Assembly (NCBI RefSeq): GCF_900101905.1
Contig: NZ_FNAJ01000016.1
Location: forward strand, 115,422 to 179,421
Length of the DNA: 64,000 nucleotides
Direction of reading: 5' to 3'
Source: Myxococcus virescens
GTDB taxonomy: Bacteria > Myxococcota > Myxococcia > Myxococcales > Myxococcaceae
This document shows positions 1-8,510 of the stretch, piece by piece. A program made the position numbers and the translations under genes. The notes beneath the pieces are model-generated. The model was not told the origin of the DNA and did no database searches. It saw nothing but the letters and a program-made list of their open reading frames with translations. Each line of letters begins with the position of its first letter. Positions within the stretch are counted from its first letter, which is position 1.

Positions 1-269
1 CGGACCTCGCGAACGAACTGGGTTGCTCGCTGGAAGCGCTTCACTGGCTGTCCCTCTGCCGACGTCCCGTTGGCGCTTCTTTTGCCAGGCAGACCATCGC
101 GGTCGCTCAGCGCTTCGCGGTCAACGAGCGGGTCCTGGTCCGAGTGCTTCGACACGTCGAGGTCATCGACGCCCTGACATCCGATGACGAAGGCGAGGCG
201 GTGACCGGCGCCCGGCGCATCCAAATCGCGGCCAGGGACCGGATTCGTGACGATGAGGATACTCCATGA
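1..269 (+). CDS. Partial gene, small helical protein upstream of ImmA/IrrE
   Basis: This is the 3' end of a gene that begins before the window; the reading frame starts at base 3 and gives 88 residues. Its TGA stop overlaps the next ATG as ATGA, so the two genes are probably translationally coupled. The visible part is rich in Leu, Ala, Arg and Val and looks all-helical, with the segment LALxxLSLCRRP-like near its start and a charged tail. ImmA/IrrE peptidases commonly sit next to helix-turn-helix regulators, so this could be a regulator that the peptidase cleaves. That role is inferred from position only. I do not recognise the family with confidence. Confidence 0.6.
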   Translation, partial: DLANELGCSLEALHWLSLCRRPVGASFARQTIAVAQRFAVNERVLVRVLRHVEVIDALTSDDEGEAVTGARRIQIAARDRIRDDEDTP

Positions 270-994
270 TGGGTCGTTGGCTGGATGAGGCCATGGCCAT
301 CAGTGGGCTCCAGGAGTGCACTGCCTATCCGCGCGACCTGGCCGTAGAGGCCCCCTACCAGCTGTCCGTGGAGACGGTGCCCATCCCCAGGCTCACGACA
401 GCGCACGTGGCGGATTGGACATCGAAGCGGAAGGTTCCACATCCCATCTCCGACACCCACCGGGACATCTACGGGTGCATGGTCGCCTGGAAAGGGAGCG
501 CCCTGCTCTTCCACGACACGGGTGACTCGGAGGATGAACAGCGCTTCACCGTGGCACATGAGGTCGCGCACTTCGTGCTCGACCACGTGATTCCCCGCGA
601 GCGAGCCCTGCGCTACTTCGGAGAAGGAATCCGCCCCGTCCTCGACGGAAAGCGAGACGCCAGCCTGGAGGAAAGACTGTCTTCGGTTTTCGGGCAGGTC
701 CCACTGGGCGTCCAGGTCAAGCTCATGGACAGGACCCCATCCGGGCACCTTGCCTCCGGAGCCATTGCGGAAGCCGAACGGCGTGCCGACCGGCTTGCGC
801 TCGAGTTCCTCGCGCCAGCAGAGCTCGTGCGGCGGATGCTCCGTACCACCCCGGGAGAAGACGGCGTCCTGCGGGTGGCCAGCCGCTTCGGTCTCCCTGA
901 AGACAAGGCCAGGGGCTATGCCCACGCGCTCATGCGACAGGAGCGCGCCCAGCGATTCTCCATCATCGAATTTCTTGGCGAAGACAGGAGCTAG
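266..994 (+). CDS. ImmA/IrrE-type zinc metallopeptidase
   Basis: A 242-residue protein with a gluzincin core: HEVAH at residues 98-102 supplies two zinc ligands (H98, H102) and the catalytic Glu99. A downstream helix around residues 168-184, with the pattern E-x2-A-x2-L-A-x2-FLAP, should carry the third ligand. ImmA/IrrE peptidases cleave partner repressors or other proteins to trigger element induction or stress responses. The start at 266 is supported by a GAGGA motif 6 bases upstream and by the ATGA overlap with the preceding gene. It is the second gene of a tight operon ending in a HerA-type ATPase, so it may control or activate that module. The substrate is unknown. Confidence 0.85.
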   Translation: MMGRWLDEAMAISGLQECTAYPRDLAVEAPYQLSVETVPIPRLTTAHVADWTSKRKVPHPISDTHRDIYGCMVAWKGSALLFHDTGDSEDEQRFTVAHEVAHFVLDHVIPRERALRYFGEGIRPVLDGKRDASLEERLSSVFGQVPLGVQVKLMDRTPSGHLASGAIAEAERRADRLALEFLAPAELVRRMLRTTPGEDGVLRVASRFGLPEDKARGYAHALMRQERAQRFSIIEFLGEDRS

Positions 995-996
995 GC

Positions 997-2184
997 ATGG
1001 CGGGTGGTTTTCACGCCGAAGACGGAGCGGACCTCGTCGGTGACGACGACTTCTTCGACGCGTTTGGAGAGGATCTGCGGACGACGCTCAACCTCGACAC
1101 ATGGTCGCAGGGGCTCGACCTGGAGAGCGTCATGGCGCGGTTCCGAAAGGAAATCGCCAGTGCCGTGGACAAGGAGGGCGCCGTGAAGAAGATCATCCGG
1201 CAACAAGTCCTCCCGAAAATCTCCGCGAACGCTCGCGGTGGTGCCAAAGAGGCTGGAGTCTACCGGGCCACGCCCGAAGAACTGGCCACGGTCCATCAGA
1301 GCCTGCTCTTCTCTGGGAAGGTGGAGGCCGTCAACAGCATCTCGACGAGTCACGAGAGCCTGCCAATTGGAATCACCCAGATTGGAATCGCCGCGGTGGG
1401 TTACGGAGGGACGAGCGGAACATTTTCCCAGCGGCTGTTCCGGAAGGAGATGTCGGACCAGCGTTCGAATCCCGTTCAAGAGGCACTCGCGTGCATCAAC
1501 CAGCGGATGGACAGGTCGGCCAGTCCTCGCGAGCGGTCGCTTTCCAAACTGGCTCGTCGCGGTATCAAGACCTACGCCGAACGGGCCGTGCTCGTGGACA
1601 AGTCCGAAGCGGAGTGGCGTATCGGGCATGGCAATCCATGCGCTTATGAACTGATCACAGGCTCGGGTTACATGGGCCTCCTGCGCGAATCCATCCATGT
1701 GCTCAGGCGCCTCATCCTCCAGCAGAAGAAGTTCGTGTTCGTTCCGAGCACGCTCGAGGAGCGAGGCATCCTGACCATCGGTCATGCGCTCCAGGCTGGC
1801 GAGTACGTCATCTTCGAAACGCTCGAGCGCTATGGGAAGCGGGTCATCGAGCAATGGAAGTACGGGGACCGCAGCCAGAACTTCGCGGCGAGGTTCGTTC
1901 AGGAATGCTGCCCCGAGGTCATCTCCGGTGTGTTTCGCGCATCTGAGCGAACCCCTCCCCGCTCATTCTATGCGCATCGCGACCACGTCCACCTCGCGGC
2001 GCGAGTCGCCATGGCGGACAGCATCCTCCGACCCGATCGGGGATTCCCCATGCTGCTCGATGTCGCGGAAGCGTCGTGCCGGAGCGCCTTCGGTGAGGAT
2101 GGGTTCATGGGTCTCGTGCATGACGCCTATGCCCAGGCAGGAGCCAACCTCGAGTTCTTCAACGAACACACCAAGAGCCATTAG
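997..2184 (+). CDS. NurA-like unknown protein, probable HerA partner
   Basis: A 395-residue protein with no signal peptide or membrane segment. An AGGAG motif lies 6 bases before the ATG, 2 bases after the ImmA stop. Residues 105-150 contain a strand resembling the NurA metal-binding strand followed by a Gln-Ile-Gly-Ile strand, but Asn113 stands where NurA has Asp. Residues 207-225 have the pattern HGNP-x-AYELITGSG, and residues 324-355 have FYAHRDH followed by RGFPMLLDVA, like the NurA C-terminal half with its Tyr and His. NurA nucleases act with HerA ATPases in DNA end resection and in several defence systems. The adjacent HerA-like gene supports this reading. The assignment is inference from pattern and context; it may be an unnamed family. 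Confidence 0.45.
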   Translation: MAGGFHAEDGADLVGDDDFFDAFGEDLRTTLNLDTWSQGLDLESVMARFRKEIASAVDKEGAVKKIIRQQVLPKISANARGGAKEAGVYRATPEELATVHQSLLFSGKVEAVNSISTSHESLPIGITQIGIAAVGYGGTSGTFSQRLFRKEMSDQRSNPVQEALACINQRMDRSASPRERSLSKLARRGIKTYAERAVLVDKSEAEWRIGHGNPCAYELITGSGYMGLLRESIHVLRRLILQQKKFVFVPSTLEERGILTIGHALQAGEYVIFETLERYGKRVIEQWKYGDRSQNFAARFVQECCPEVISGVFRASERTPPRSFYAHRDHVHLAARVAMADSILRPDRGFPMLLDVAEASCRSAFGEDGFMGLVHDAYAQAGANLEFFNEHTKSH

Positions 2185-2196
2185 GCCAGGGGGACC

Positions 2197-4431
2197 ATGA
2201 ACATGGCTGACGACGGCAGGGGGCAACGCGCGCCGGGTGCCGGAACTTTCCGGGGGCAACCCGTCGCATCAGGACAGGCTGTGACCCGGTCGGGTGACGT
2301 GTCGGAGGATCCAGGCAATTGGGGCGATCCACCGCCCGGCCACCGCGCGGCGAGGCCCCCCAACGGTCCCACACGGCCCGGCCCGATGCCGAACATGGGC
2401 GTAGGCCGGCCGCCGCCCGGGAAGAATGGACAGCACCGCCCTGTCCCCACGGCGGCAGCCCCCGTCATGAATGGCAAGGCCCCTGGGCCCGTGGCTCCGC
2501 GGGAGCCTGACGGTGCGGTCGTTCGACCGACCCCCACCAAGACGCTGAACGAGCTCGACGAACTCAGGAACCAGGCCCATACCGGTCCCCAGGTGGATCC
2601 AGAGCTGGCAGCGGCGGTGGGATTCACCCACTTCGACGTCACCTCCAGCCAGGACAACCTCATCACCGTGTTGCTCACGCGCGAGGATTTGCACCTGCTC
2701 GCGTCGCAGACGCTGGTCCGGGTGAGGTCGAGGGAGGACAACCGCGCCTACCTGGGCGTCGTCGTGCGGGGCCCCTTCGCGGAACCGAACGCGGTGCCCG
2801 CCAACTCCACCATGGCCATTGGCGTGGTCACCCACGGCAAGAAGCTGGCGTACACATTCGACTATCACGGGCGCGCGGAGATTGAGATTGTCGGAGAGGA
2901 AGTCGAAGGCACGCTGAAGCCTCCCCGCTTCCGGCCCCGGCCGCAGAGCCCCGTCTTCCTGCTCGACGAGGCGGAGAGCGCTCGCGTGCTGGGCGTCGGC
3001 GGCGACATGTGCCTGGGGCTGGTGGTCGGGTACGAAAAGATGGAGGCCCGGCTCAATCCCCGGGACAAATCCATCCTCCCACGCCACACGGGCATCATCG
3101 GAACCACGGGCGGCGGCAAGTCCACCACGGTGGCCACGCTCATCCACCGAGCCCAAGCGGATGGCATCGCGACCATCGTCTTCGACGTGGAGGGTGAATA
3201 CACGCACGTGGACCAGCCCACCGACCATGCCGCCATGCTCGAGGCGCTCAAACGGCGAGGCCAGCGTCCGCAGGGCGTCAAGGACTTGCACATCCACCAC
3301 CTCACCGGGCGAGACAGCCTCAATCCGCGGCACCGGAACAAGCACTCGTTCTCGCTCAAGTTCTCCAGCCTGTCTCCGTACGCGCTCGCGGAGATTCTCG
3401 ACATGTCGGACGCACAGCAGGAGCGGTTCCTCAAGGCCTACGACGTCACCAAGCTCTTGCTCGAGGACTTCAACATCTACCCGCAGACGGAAGAGGAGCG
3501 CCGCCAGGTCCTCGACGTGGACGAATTGTCCACGGGCTTTCCGCACATGACCATCGACCACGTGCTGGACGTGGTCAGCGCGTACATCTACAGCCTCAGT
3601 GACGAAGGCAAATCGGAGACGCGTGGCAGGTCACGCGCCACCCCTCGGAAGCAGGCGTCCCTGCTCGAGGAGAACGACGACGCGGAGGCCGACCCGGACG
3701 TCACTGCCAAGGCGCCATCGCGCGGACTGATGCTGCGCACCGAGTTCAAGAGCAACTTCGGCCGCGTCATGGCGCGCGTCATGGCCCAGAGCAGCCGGCA
3801 CGAAATCAGCTGGAAGGCCCTGGCCAGCAAGCTCCACCGGCTGCGGCGCCTGGGCATCTTCGACGTGGGTCACGAGCAAGGCGTGGACTATGAGTCCATG
3901 CTCACACCCGGGCGCGTTTCCGTCATCGACCTGTCAGACACGGACTCACCGCAGCTCAACAACCTGGTCATCGCAGACATCCTGCGAGGCCTCCAGGAGG
4001 CGCAGGAGCGACGCTACGAGCGGGCCAACGCGAAGGACCAATCCGTCACGCCGGTCCTCATCATCATCGAAGAGGCCCACGAGTTCCTCTCCGCGAACCG
4101 CATTGCCCAGATGCCCGTGCTCTTCGAGCAGGTGGCGAAGATCGCCAAGCGGGGCCGCAAGCGCTGGATGGGGCTCGTCTTCGTCACCCAGCTTCCGCAG
4201 CACCTGCCCAACGAGGTGCTGGGCCTCATCAACAACTTCGTCATCCACAAGATCGCCGACAGCTCTGTCATCTCGCGCATGCAGAAAACCGCGGGCAGCA
4301 TCGACGAGAGCCTCTGGAACCGGGTGTCACGGTTGGCCCCCGGTCAGGCACTGGTGTCGTTCAGCAACTTCACCCGGCCGCTGATGGTCGCGGTGGACCC
4401 CGCACCGGTGAAGCGGCTGCTGGTGGAGTGA
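2197..4431 (+). CDS. HerA/DUF87-type hexameric ATPase
   Basis: A 744-residue protein. Residues 1-115 are rich in Pro, Gly and Arg and probably disordered. Residues about 125-270 look like a HerA-type beta-barrel (HAS-barrel) region. The ATPase follows: Walker A GTTGGGKST at 302-310, then a Walker B of hydrophobic residues ending EEAH at 625-628, then a conserved KRGRKRW/TQLPQ region typical of HerA translocases. HerA forms hexamers that pump DNA and recruit nucleases such as NurA or defence effectors. The gene is last in the operon, 12 bases after the preceding stop, with a GGGGG-type ribosome binding site. A second ATG at 2203 is also possible. Plausible roles are DNA end processing or phage defence; DNA conjugation is less likely because no relaxase or pilus genes are present. 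Confidence 0.85.
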   Translation: MNMADDGRGQRAPGAGTFRGQPVASGQAVTRSGDVSEDPGNWGDPPPGHRAARPPNGPTRPGPMPNMGVGRPPPGKNGQHRPVPTAAAPVMNGKAPGPVAPREPDGAVVRPTPTKTLNELDELRNQAHTGPQVDPELAAAVGFTHFDVTSSQDNLITVLLTREDLHLLASQTLVRVRSREDNRAYLGVVVRGPFAEPNAVPANSTMAIGVVTHGKKLAYTFDYHGRAEIEIVGEEVEGTLKPPRFRPRPQSPVFLLDEAESARVLGVGGDMCLGLVVGYEKMEARLNPRDKSILPRHTGIIGTTGGGKSTTVATLIHRAQADGIATIVFDVEGEYTHVDQPTDHAAMLEALKRRGQRPQGVKDLHIHHLTGRDSLNPRHRNKHSFSLKFSSLSPYALAEILDMSDAQQERFLKAYDVTKLLLEDFNIYPQTEEERRQVLDVDELSTGFPHMTIDHVLDVVSAYIYSLSDEGKSETRGRSRATPRKQASLLEENDDAEADPDVTAKAPSRGLMLRTEFKSNFGRVMARVMAQSSRHEISWKALASKLHRLRRLGIFDVGHEQGVDYESMLTPGRVSVIDLSDTDSPQLNNLVIADILRGLQEAQERRYERANAKDQSVTPVLIIIEEAHEFLSANRIAQMPVLFEQVAKIAKRGRKRWMGLVFVTQLPQHLPNEVLGLINNFVIHKIADSSVISRMQKTAGSIDESLWNRVSRLAPGQALVSFSNFTRPLMVAVDPAPVKRLLVE

Positions 4432-4513
4432 CACGTGCCTCGCGTTTCATCCTCCTGACACCTTGGGTGCGGGGGGACTGGACGCGCGGGCCAGCCCTGG
4501 CCAGAAAGCGGAC

Positions 4514-4816
4514 ATGAACCGACACATGAAGGCCGCGCTCGCGGTCGTGGCCCCGCTGCTCCTCACGGCTTGCAGCGGAACCTCCGACGATGACGGCGAT
4601 GCCTGCGCACAGGTGCGGGTGTTCGCTCGGCCTGCCTCGGGCGGCGCCGAGTGCCGGAGCTTCGCGACGCCGTGCGACGTGCCTCAGGGGTACGTCGAAT
4701 GCTGCGGTGCATTCCATGGCGATTGCGTGTCGCCGGGGACACGCTGCGTGGACGACCCGCTGGATGCCTGCTCGCCTGGCTCGGGAGCAACGGACTGCCC
4801 CGGCATCTGCCAGTGA
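4514..4816 (+). CDS. Small cysteine-rich lipoprotein
   Basis: A 100-residue protein starting at the ATG that gives a clean lipoprotein signal: MNRH, a hydrophobic run, then the lipobox LTAC. An upstream in-frame start at 4463 would add an improbable hydrophilic leader. The mature part is acidic at first (SDDDGD) and has about ten cysteines that could form disulphides. No catalytic motif is visible. It lies 82 bases after the HerA-like gene and ends 16 bases before a convergent small gene. The function is unknown; it is most likely anchored in the outer or inner membrane. Confidence 0.6.
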   Translation: MNRHMKAALAVVAPLLLTACSGTSDDDGDACAQVRVFARPASGGAECRSFATPCDVPQGYVECCGAFHGDCVSPGTRCVDDPLDACSPGSGATDCPGICQ

Positions 4817-4832
4817 CGCCGGGCGCGGGAGA

Positions 4833-4985
4833 CTACGACGTCTTGTTCTTCTCGCCGGAGGACCTCGACGCGTCCTGCCCCTCCCTCTTCCGGTAGCCCC
4901 AGGTGGAGCTCCACATGCCGGGCCCAGTGAAGATCACGGTGATGAGCGTCATCACCGCTGCGCCGATCAGAATCTCGACCACCAT
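4833..4985 (-). CDS. Small single-span membrane protein
   Basis: A 50-residue protein read on the minus strand from the ATG at 4985. That start has a strong GGAGGGG motif 10 bases upstream, and the longer open frame upstream of it looks non-coding. Residues 2-22 form one hydrophobic segment, followed by GMWSSTWGYRKR and a short basic/acidic tail. The layout suggests an N-out/C-in single-span protein. No family is recognised. The gene is divergent from the lipoprotein gene at 5166. Confidence 0.5.
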   Translation of the reverse strand: MVVEILIGAAVMTLITVIFTGPGMWSSTWGYRKREGQDASRSSGEKNKTS

Positions 4986-5089
4986 GCCGCGCACTCCCCT
5001 CCGCACGAACTGTCCGTACGGTAATCTCGAAACCCACCGCCGTGCGTCCTCATGCCGTAACGCCCAGCAGTAGGCAATGCGCGTGAGAT

Positions 5090-5103
5090 TAGGACGTCTC
5101 CTA
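5090..5103. promoter_or_regulatory. 14-bp inverted repeat in a divergent intergenic region
   Basis: TAGGA and TCCTA half-sites are separated by 4 bases, midway between the divergent genes starting at 4985 (-) and 5166 (+). It could be a regulator-binding site, but a short inverted repeat like this can occur by chance. Confidence 0.2.
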
Positions 5104-5165
5104 GCGACGCTGCGCCCCGCCTGCCTGCCCGCGCCAGGGCCTCGATGGGGTAGTCTCACGGCCCC

Positions 5166-6155
5166 ATGTCACGCCCCCTTCCCTCTGCGTCGAGGGACCG
5201 CAAGCGCCTCCGCGCCGCGGCCCTGCTGGCCGCCCTCTTGTCGCTGTCCGCCTGTGAGGGGCGTGAAACACCACCGGGGCCGAATGAACCGTGTGTCGGG
5301 GCTGCTTGTGGACCACAGCAACCGCCCGACACCGCGCTCGAAGGCAGCGTGCGCATCGCGGCCTTCAACGTGCAGCGGCTCTTTGACACGGTGTGCGACT
5401 CCGATGCGTGCGGCGGCAGCAACTATGAGGCGCTGCCCACCCCCTCCGAGTTCGGTCTCCAGGCGGACCGGCTCGCGTCCGCCATCTCGCGACTGAACGC
5501 CGACGTGGTGCTGTTGGCGGAGGTGGAAACCCAGGCCTCGCTCGACGCGCTCACGTCACGGCTCCCCCGCTTCGGCTATTCGGAGCTGGGCGAGACGGGC
5601 GCCGCGGCGTCCGTGGACGTGGCCGTCCTCTCCGTCCACCCCATCACCGACGTCCGCGGGCATCGGGAACGCACGCTGTGGCGCCCGGATGGCTCCGCCA
5701 CCCGGTTCTCCCGCGAGCTGCTGGAGGTCCACCTGGACGTGGACGGGAAGAAGGTCATCGTCTTCTCCGCGCACTTCCGCTCCAAGTCCAACGACGACGC
5801 CGGGCGCCGCTTCGCCGAGGCCGTGGCGGCGCGGGACATCGTCGCGGGCGCGGCCCAGGCGGCTCCGGACGCGCTGGTCGTCCTTGGGGGAGACCTCAAC
5901 GACGTACCGGGCTCGGAGCCCATCACCGCGCTGGAGCGCGACGACGCGCTGCTGCGCGTCTCCAGCGACCGGCCAGCCAGCGAAACGTGGACGTACACCT
6001 ACCACGGCGACCACCAGGCCATTGACCACCTGTACCTGGCGCGCGGCGGGGGCTCGTATGTGCCCGGCTCGTTCCGTACGGCGAGGGACCCACGGGGCGG
6101 CTATGGCGGGTCGGACCACGCCGCCGTGTACGCGGACTTCCTGCCCGCGCCCTGA
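5166..6155 (+). CDS. Endonuclease/exonuclease/phosphatase-family lipoprotein
   Basis: A 329-residue protein with a basic N-terminus, a hydrophobic segment and lipobox LSAC (Cys30), so it should be a surface or periplasmic lipoprotein. From residue 62 it has the full EEP fold signature: FNVQ with Asn68, AEVE with Glu119, SAHF with His203, GGDLND with Asp243 and Asn245, and a terminal SDHAAV with Asp317-His318. These residues bind the metal and the scissile phosphate in DNase I-like enzymes. The substrate could be extracellular DNA, RNA or a phospholipid head group. The Asp/Asn/His set is complete, so it is probably active. Confidence 0.85.
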   Translation: MSRPLPSASRDRKRLRAAALLAALLSLSACEGRETPPGPNEPCVGAACGPQQPPDTALEGSVRIAAFNVQRLFDTVCDSDACGGSNYEALPTPSEFGLQADRLASAISRLNADVVLLAEVETQASLDALTSRLPRFGYSELGETGAAASVDVAVLSVHPITDVRGHRERTLWRPDGSATRFSRELLEVHLDVDGKKVIVFSAHFRSKSNDDAGRRFAEAVAARDIVAGAAQAAPDALVVLGGDLNDVPGSEPITALERDDALLRVSSDRPASETWTYTYHGDHQAIDHLYLARGGGSYVPGSFRTARDPRGGYGGSDHAAVYADFLPAP

Positions 6156-6162
6156 GGCCAGC

Positions 6163-6699
6163 TCAGGCCGTGGCGGGAATGGCCTGGATGTCGAGCTCGA
6201 GATCGATCTTCTCGCTGACGAGCCAGCCGCCATTGTCGAGCGTCTTGTTCCAGCGGATGCCGTAATCGGTGCGGTTGACGGTGGTGCGCGCCGAGTAGAT
6301 GAGCCGCGAGTTGCCCCACGGGTCCTTCGACGTGCCGATGTGCCGGGCGTCGAAGGCCACCGGCTGCGTGACATTGCGGATGGTGAGGTCGCCCAGGAGC
6401 CGGAAGCTGGCACCGCCCGCGGGTTCAATCCTGGTACTGCGAAAGGTGAGCTTGGGCGCCGCTTCGGCGTCGAGGAAGTCCGGTGAACGCAGGTGCGCGT
6501 CCCGGTCTGACGAGCCCGTGTAGATGCTCGCCGTTTCCACGGACATCTCGACTTCACCCTGAGTGGGCTGCTCGGGATTCACGCGGAGGATTCCGGAGAA
6601 ACGCTCGAAGCGACCGTGGACGCGCGCCACCACCATGTGGCGCGCGACGAAGAGGACGGACGAGTGGGAAGCGTCGATGTTCCAGGTGCTGACAGTCAT
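6163..6699 (-). CDS. YceI-family protein
   Basis: A 178-residue protein. The N-terminus MTVSTWNIDASHSS is the usual start of cytoplasmic YceI-like proteins. These form a lipocalin-like barrel that can bind polyisoprenoid or other amphiphilic molecules. The motif GSSDRDAHLRSPDFLD and the repeated F-x-S-T strand patterns fit the family. No signal peptide is present. A GTG at 6783 with GGAG 9 bases upstream could add 28 residues, but the extension is Pro/Arg-rich and unlike the family, so I chose the ATG at 6699. It ends 7 bases from the convergent EEP gene. The ligand is unknown. Confidence 0.85.
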   Translation of the reverse strand: MTVSTWNIDASHSSVLFVARHMVVARVHGRFERFSGILRVNPEQPTQGEVEMSVETASIYTGSSDRDAHLRSPDFLDAEAAPKLTFRSTRIEPAGGASFRLLGDLTIRNVTQPVAFDARHIGTSKDPWGNSRLIYSARTTVNRTDYGIRWNKTLDNGGWLVSEKIDLELDIQAIPATA

Positions 6700-7094
6700 G
6701 GGAGGGCGCTCGGCGGATGAGGGGGCGGGAAAACCGGTGCGCGCCGGGGGGCGCAAGCGGACCTTGACTAGATAATGACCCACTCATTGAAACTCCATGC
6801 ACACGGTGTGACGAAGCCGGATGCATGATGAATCGCGCGCGAAACACGACAGTCTGGAACTTGTGATGGTTCCGTCTCATCCTTCCGCTTGAGCGCGTGT
6901 TGCGGGGTGTGGCGTGGGCGCTCCTGCATCGCCCGCGTCGCCGGTCCCCCGACATCGAGCCGCTGTCATTTTGCGTGAAGCTTGAAACGGGGGGATTCTG
7001 CTTTCACGGCCAGGCCGGGGGGAGCCGAACCATGTGACAAGCGCTCCTTGCCGCACCGTGGCCACGCCGCCTCGTCTTGGAGCCACGTCATCGC
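6700..7094. other. Intergenic region between divergent genes
   Basis: About 395 bases between the YceI gene (-) and the radical SAM gene (+). It must hold promoters for both. I see no convincing ORF, strong hairpin or canonical sigma-54 or -35/-10 pair. The stretch around 6780-6850 is lower in GC than its surroundings, as expected for a promoter. Confidence 0.3.
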
Positions 7095-8510
7095 ATGCGG
7101 ATTGCCGTCATCGCCACGTACACGCACCCCACCCGGCTGCGCCTCAAAGAGCCCTCCATCATGCAGTCCTCCGTGCCGGAGCTCATCGCCGGCCTGTGCC
7201 CCCCGCACGCGGAGGTGGAGATCTTCAACGAGAAGGAGCGCGACATCCCGATGGACCGCCACTGGGACCTCGTCTTCTTTTCCTATCTGCACTCCTTCTA
7301 CGAGCACACCAAGGTGCTCTCCACCCTCTTCCGCCAGCGAGGCATGACGACGGTCGCCGGCGGCCGCCACGCCAGCTACTTCCCGGACGACGCCCAGCAG
7401 TACTTCGACGCCGTCATCACCGGCGAGCCCGAGGCCAACGTTCCCGCGCTCATCGAGGACTTCGAGAAGGGCCAGCTCCAGCCGCGCTACCAGCGCCCGC
7501 CGCTGGGCCCCGCCGCCATCCGGCCCTACCGTTACGACCTCATCGACTTCACCCACAACAAGCTGCGCCTGCCCGGCATCGAGGCCTCACGCGGCTGCCC
7601 TTTCTCCTGCAACTTCTGCGTCCTCACCGGCAACGAGCGCTACCGCTATCGCCCTGTCGCCCACGTCATCGACGAAATCCAGCAGCACATGCACTGGAAC
7701 CCCAACTTCATGGGGCTGATGGATGACGCCTTCGTGTTCCTCGACAACAACCTCGGTGGCTCACCGAAATACCTGCGCGAGCTGTGCGAAGCCCTCATCC
7801 CGCTCAAGAAGACGTGGGGCTGCGCCCTCACCTTCAACGTCCTCAAGGACGAGTCGCTGGTGAAGCTGATGGCCAAGGCGGGCTGCCGTTACGTCTACAC
7901 CGGCCTGGAGTCCCTCAACCCCGACTCCATCAAGGCCATGAACAAGGGCCAGAACAAGCTGAGCGAAGTGGACGCGGTCATCCGCCGCGTCTTCTCCGCC
8001 GGCATCCTGTTGTCCTTCGGCCTCATCGTGGGCTCGGACGGAGACACCAACGCGTACCTGGAGAAGCTCCCCGAGTACCTCTCCGACCTCCAGTACTTCT
8101 CCGTCACGTTCCTGGGCATCGTCTGCCCCTATCCGGAGACGCCCTTCTTCCGCGAGCTCCAGGCGGAGAACCGCCTGCTGCCAGGCACCGTGAGCCGCGA
8201 CTACGACGGCTACACGCTCTGCCACCGTCCCAAGAACCTGGACCCATCCGAGGTGGTGGAGCACTTCCACCGGCTCTGCGCGCAACTCGGCAGCCTGCCC
8301 AACATCGCCCGGCACTACTGGTCCAAGCTCACGATGAGCGACATGCCCCGGTACAAGCAGACCATCCTCTTCTCCGGGCCCGAAATCGTGAGCATCCGAA
8401 ACCCGGTGAAGAACACGGCACGGCGCTACGTCGCCGGGCAAGACGCCCTGGAGTACTGGGACACGCAGCAGATGGCCCAGCTGGGCCTTCAGCCGCAGCG
8501 GCTCACGTGA
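7095..8510 (+). CDS. B12-binding-type radical SAM protein
   Basis: A 471-residue protein starting at the ATG that gives MRIAVIATYTHPTRLR; a GGAG lies 12 bases upstream. The first about 140 residues look like the Rossmann-like B12-binding domain of this class (VFFSYLHSF, then AGGRHASYFPDD and ITGEPE), though the His loop DxHxxG is not obvious, so B12 binding is uncertain. The radical SAM core has CPFSCNFC, with Cys168, Cys172 and Cys175 for the 4Fe-4S cluster, followed by MDDAFVF and YTGLES. The enzyme probably uses a 5'-deoxyadenosyl radical on an unknown substrate. Its 3' end overlaps the convergent cyclase gene by 8 bases. Confidence 0.85.
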   Translation: MRIAVIATYTHPTRLRLKEPSIMQSSVPELIAGLCPPHAEVEIFNEKERDIPMDRHWDLVFFSYLHSFYEHTKVLSTLFRQRGMTTVAGGRHASYFPDDAQQYFDAVITGEPEANVPALIEDFEKGQLQPRYQRPPLGPAAIRPYRYDLIDFTHNKLRLPGIEASRGCPFSCNFCVLTGNERYRYRPVAHVIDEIQQHMHWNPNFMGLMDDAFVFLDNNLGGSPKYLRELCEALIPLKKTWGCALTFNVLKDESLVKLMAKAGCRYVYTGLESLNPDSIKAMNKGQNKLSEVDAVIRRVFSAGILLSFGLIVGSDGDTNAYLEKLPEYLSDLQYFSVTFLGIVCPYPETPFFRELQAENRLLPGTVSRDYDGYTLCHRPKNLDPSEVVEHFHRLCAQLGSLPNIARHYWSKLTMSDMPRYKQTILFSGPEIVSIRNPVKNTARRYVAGQDALEYWDTQQMAQLGLQPQRLT

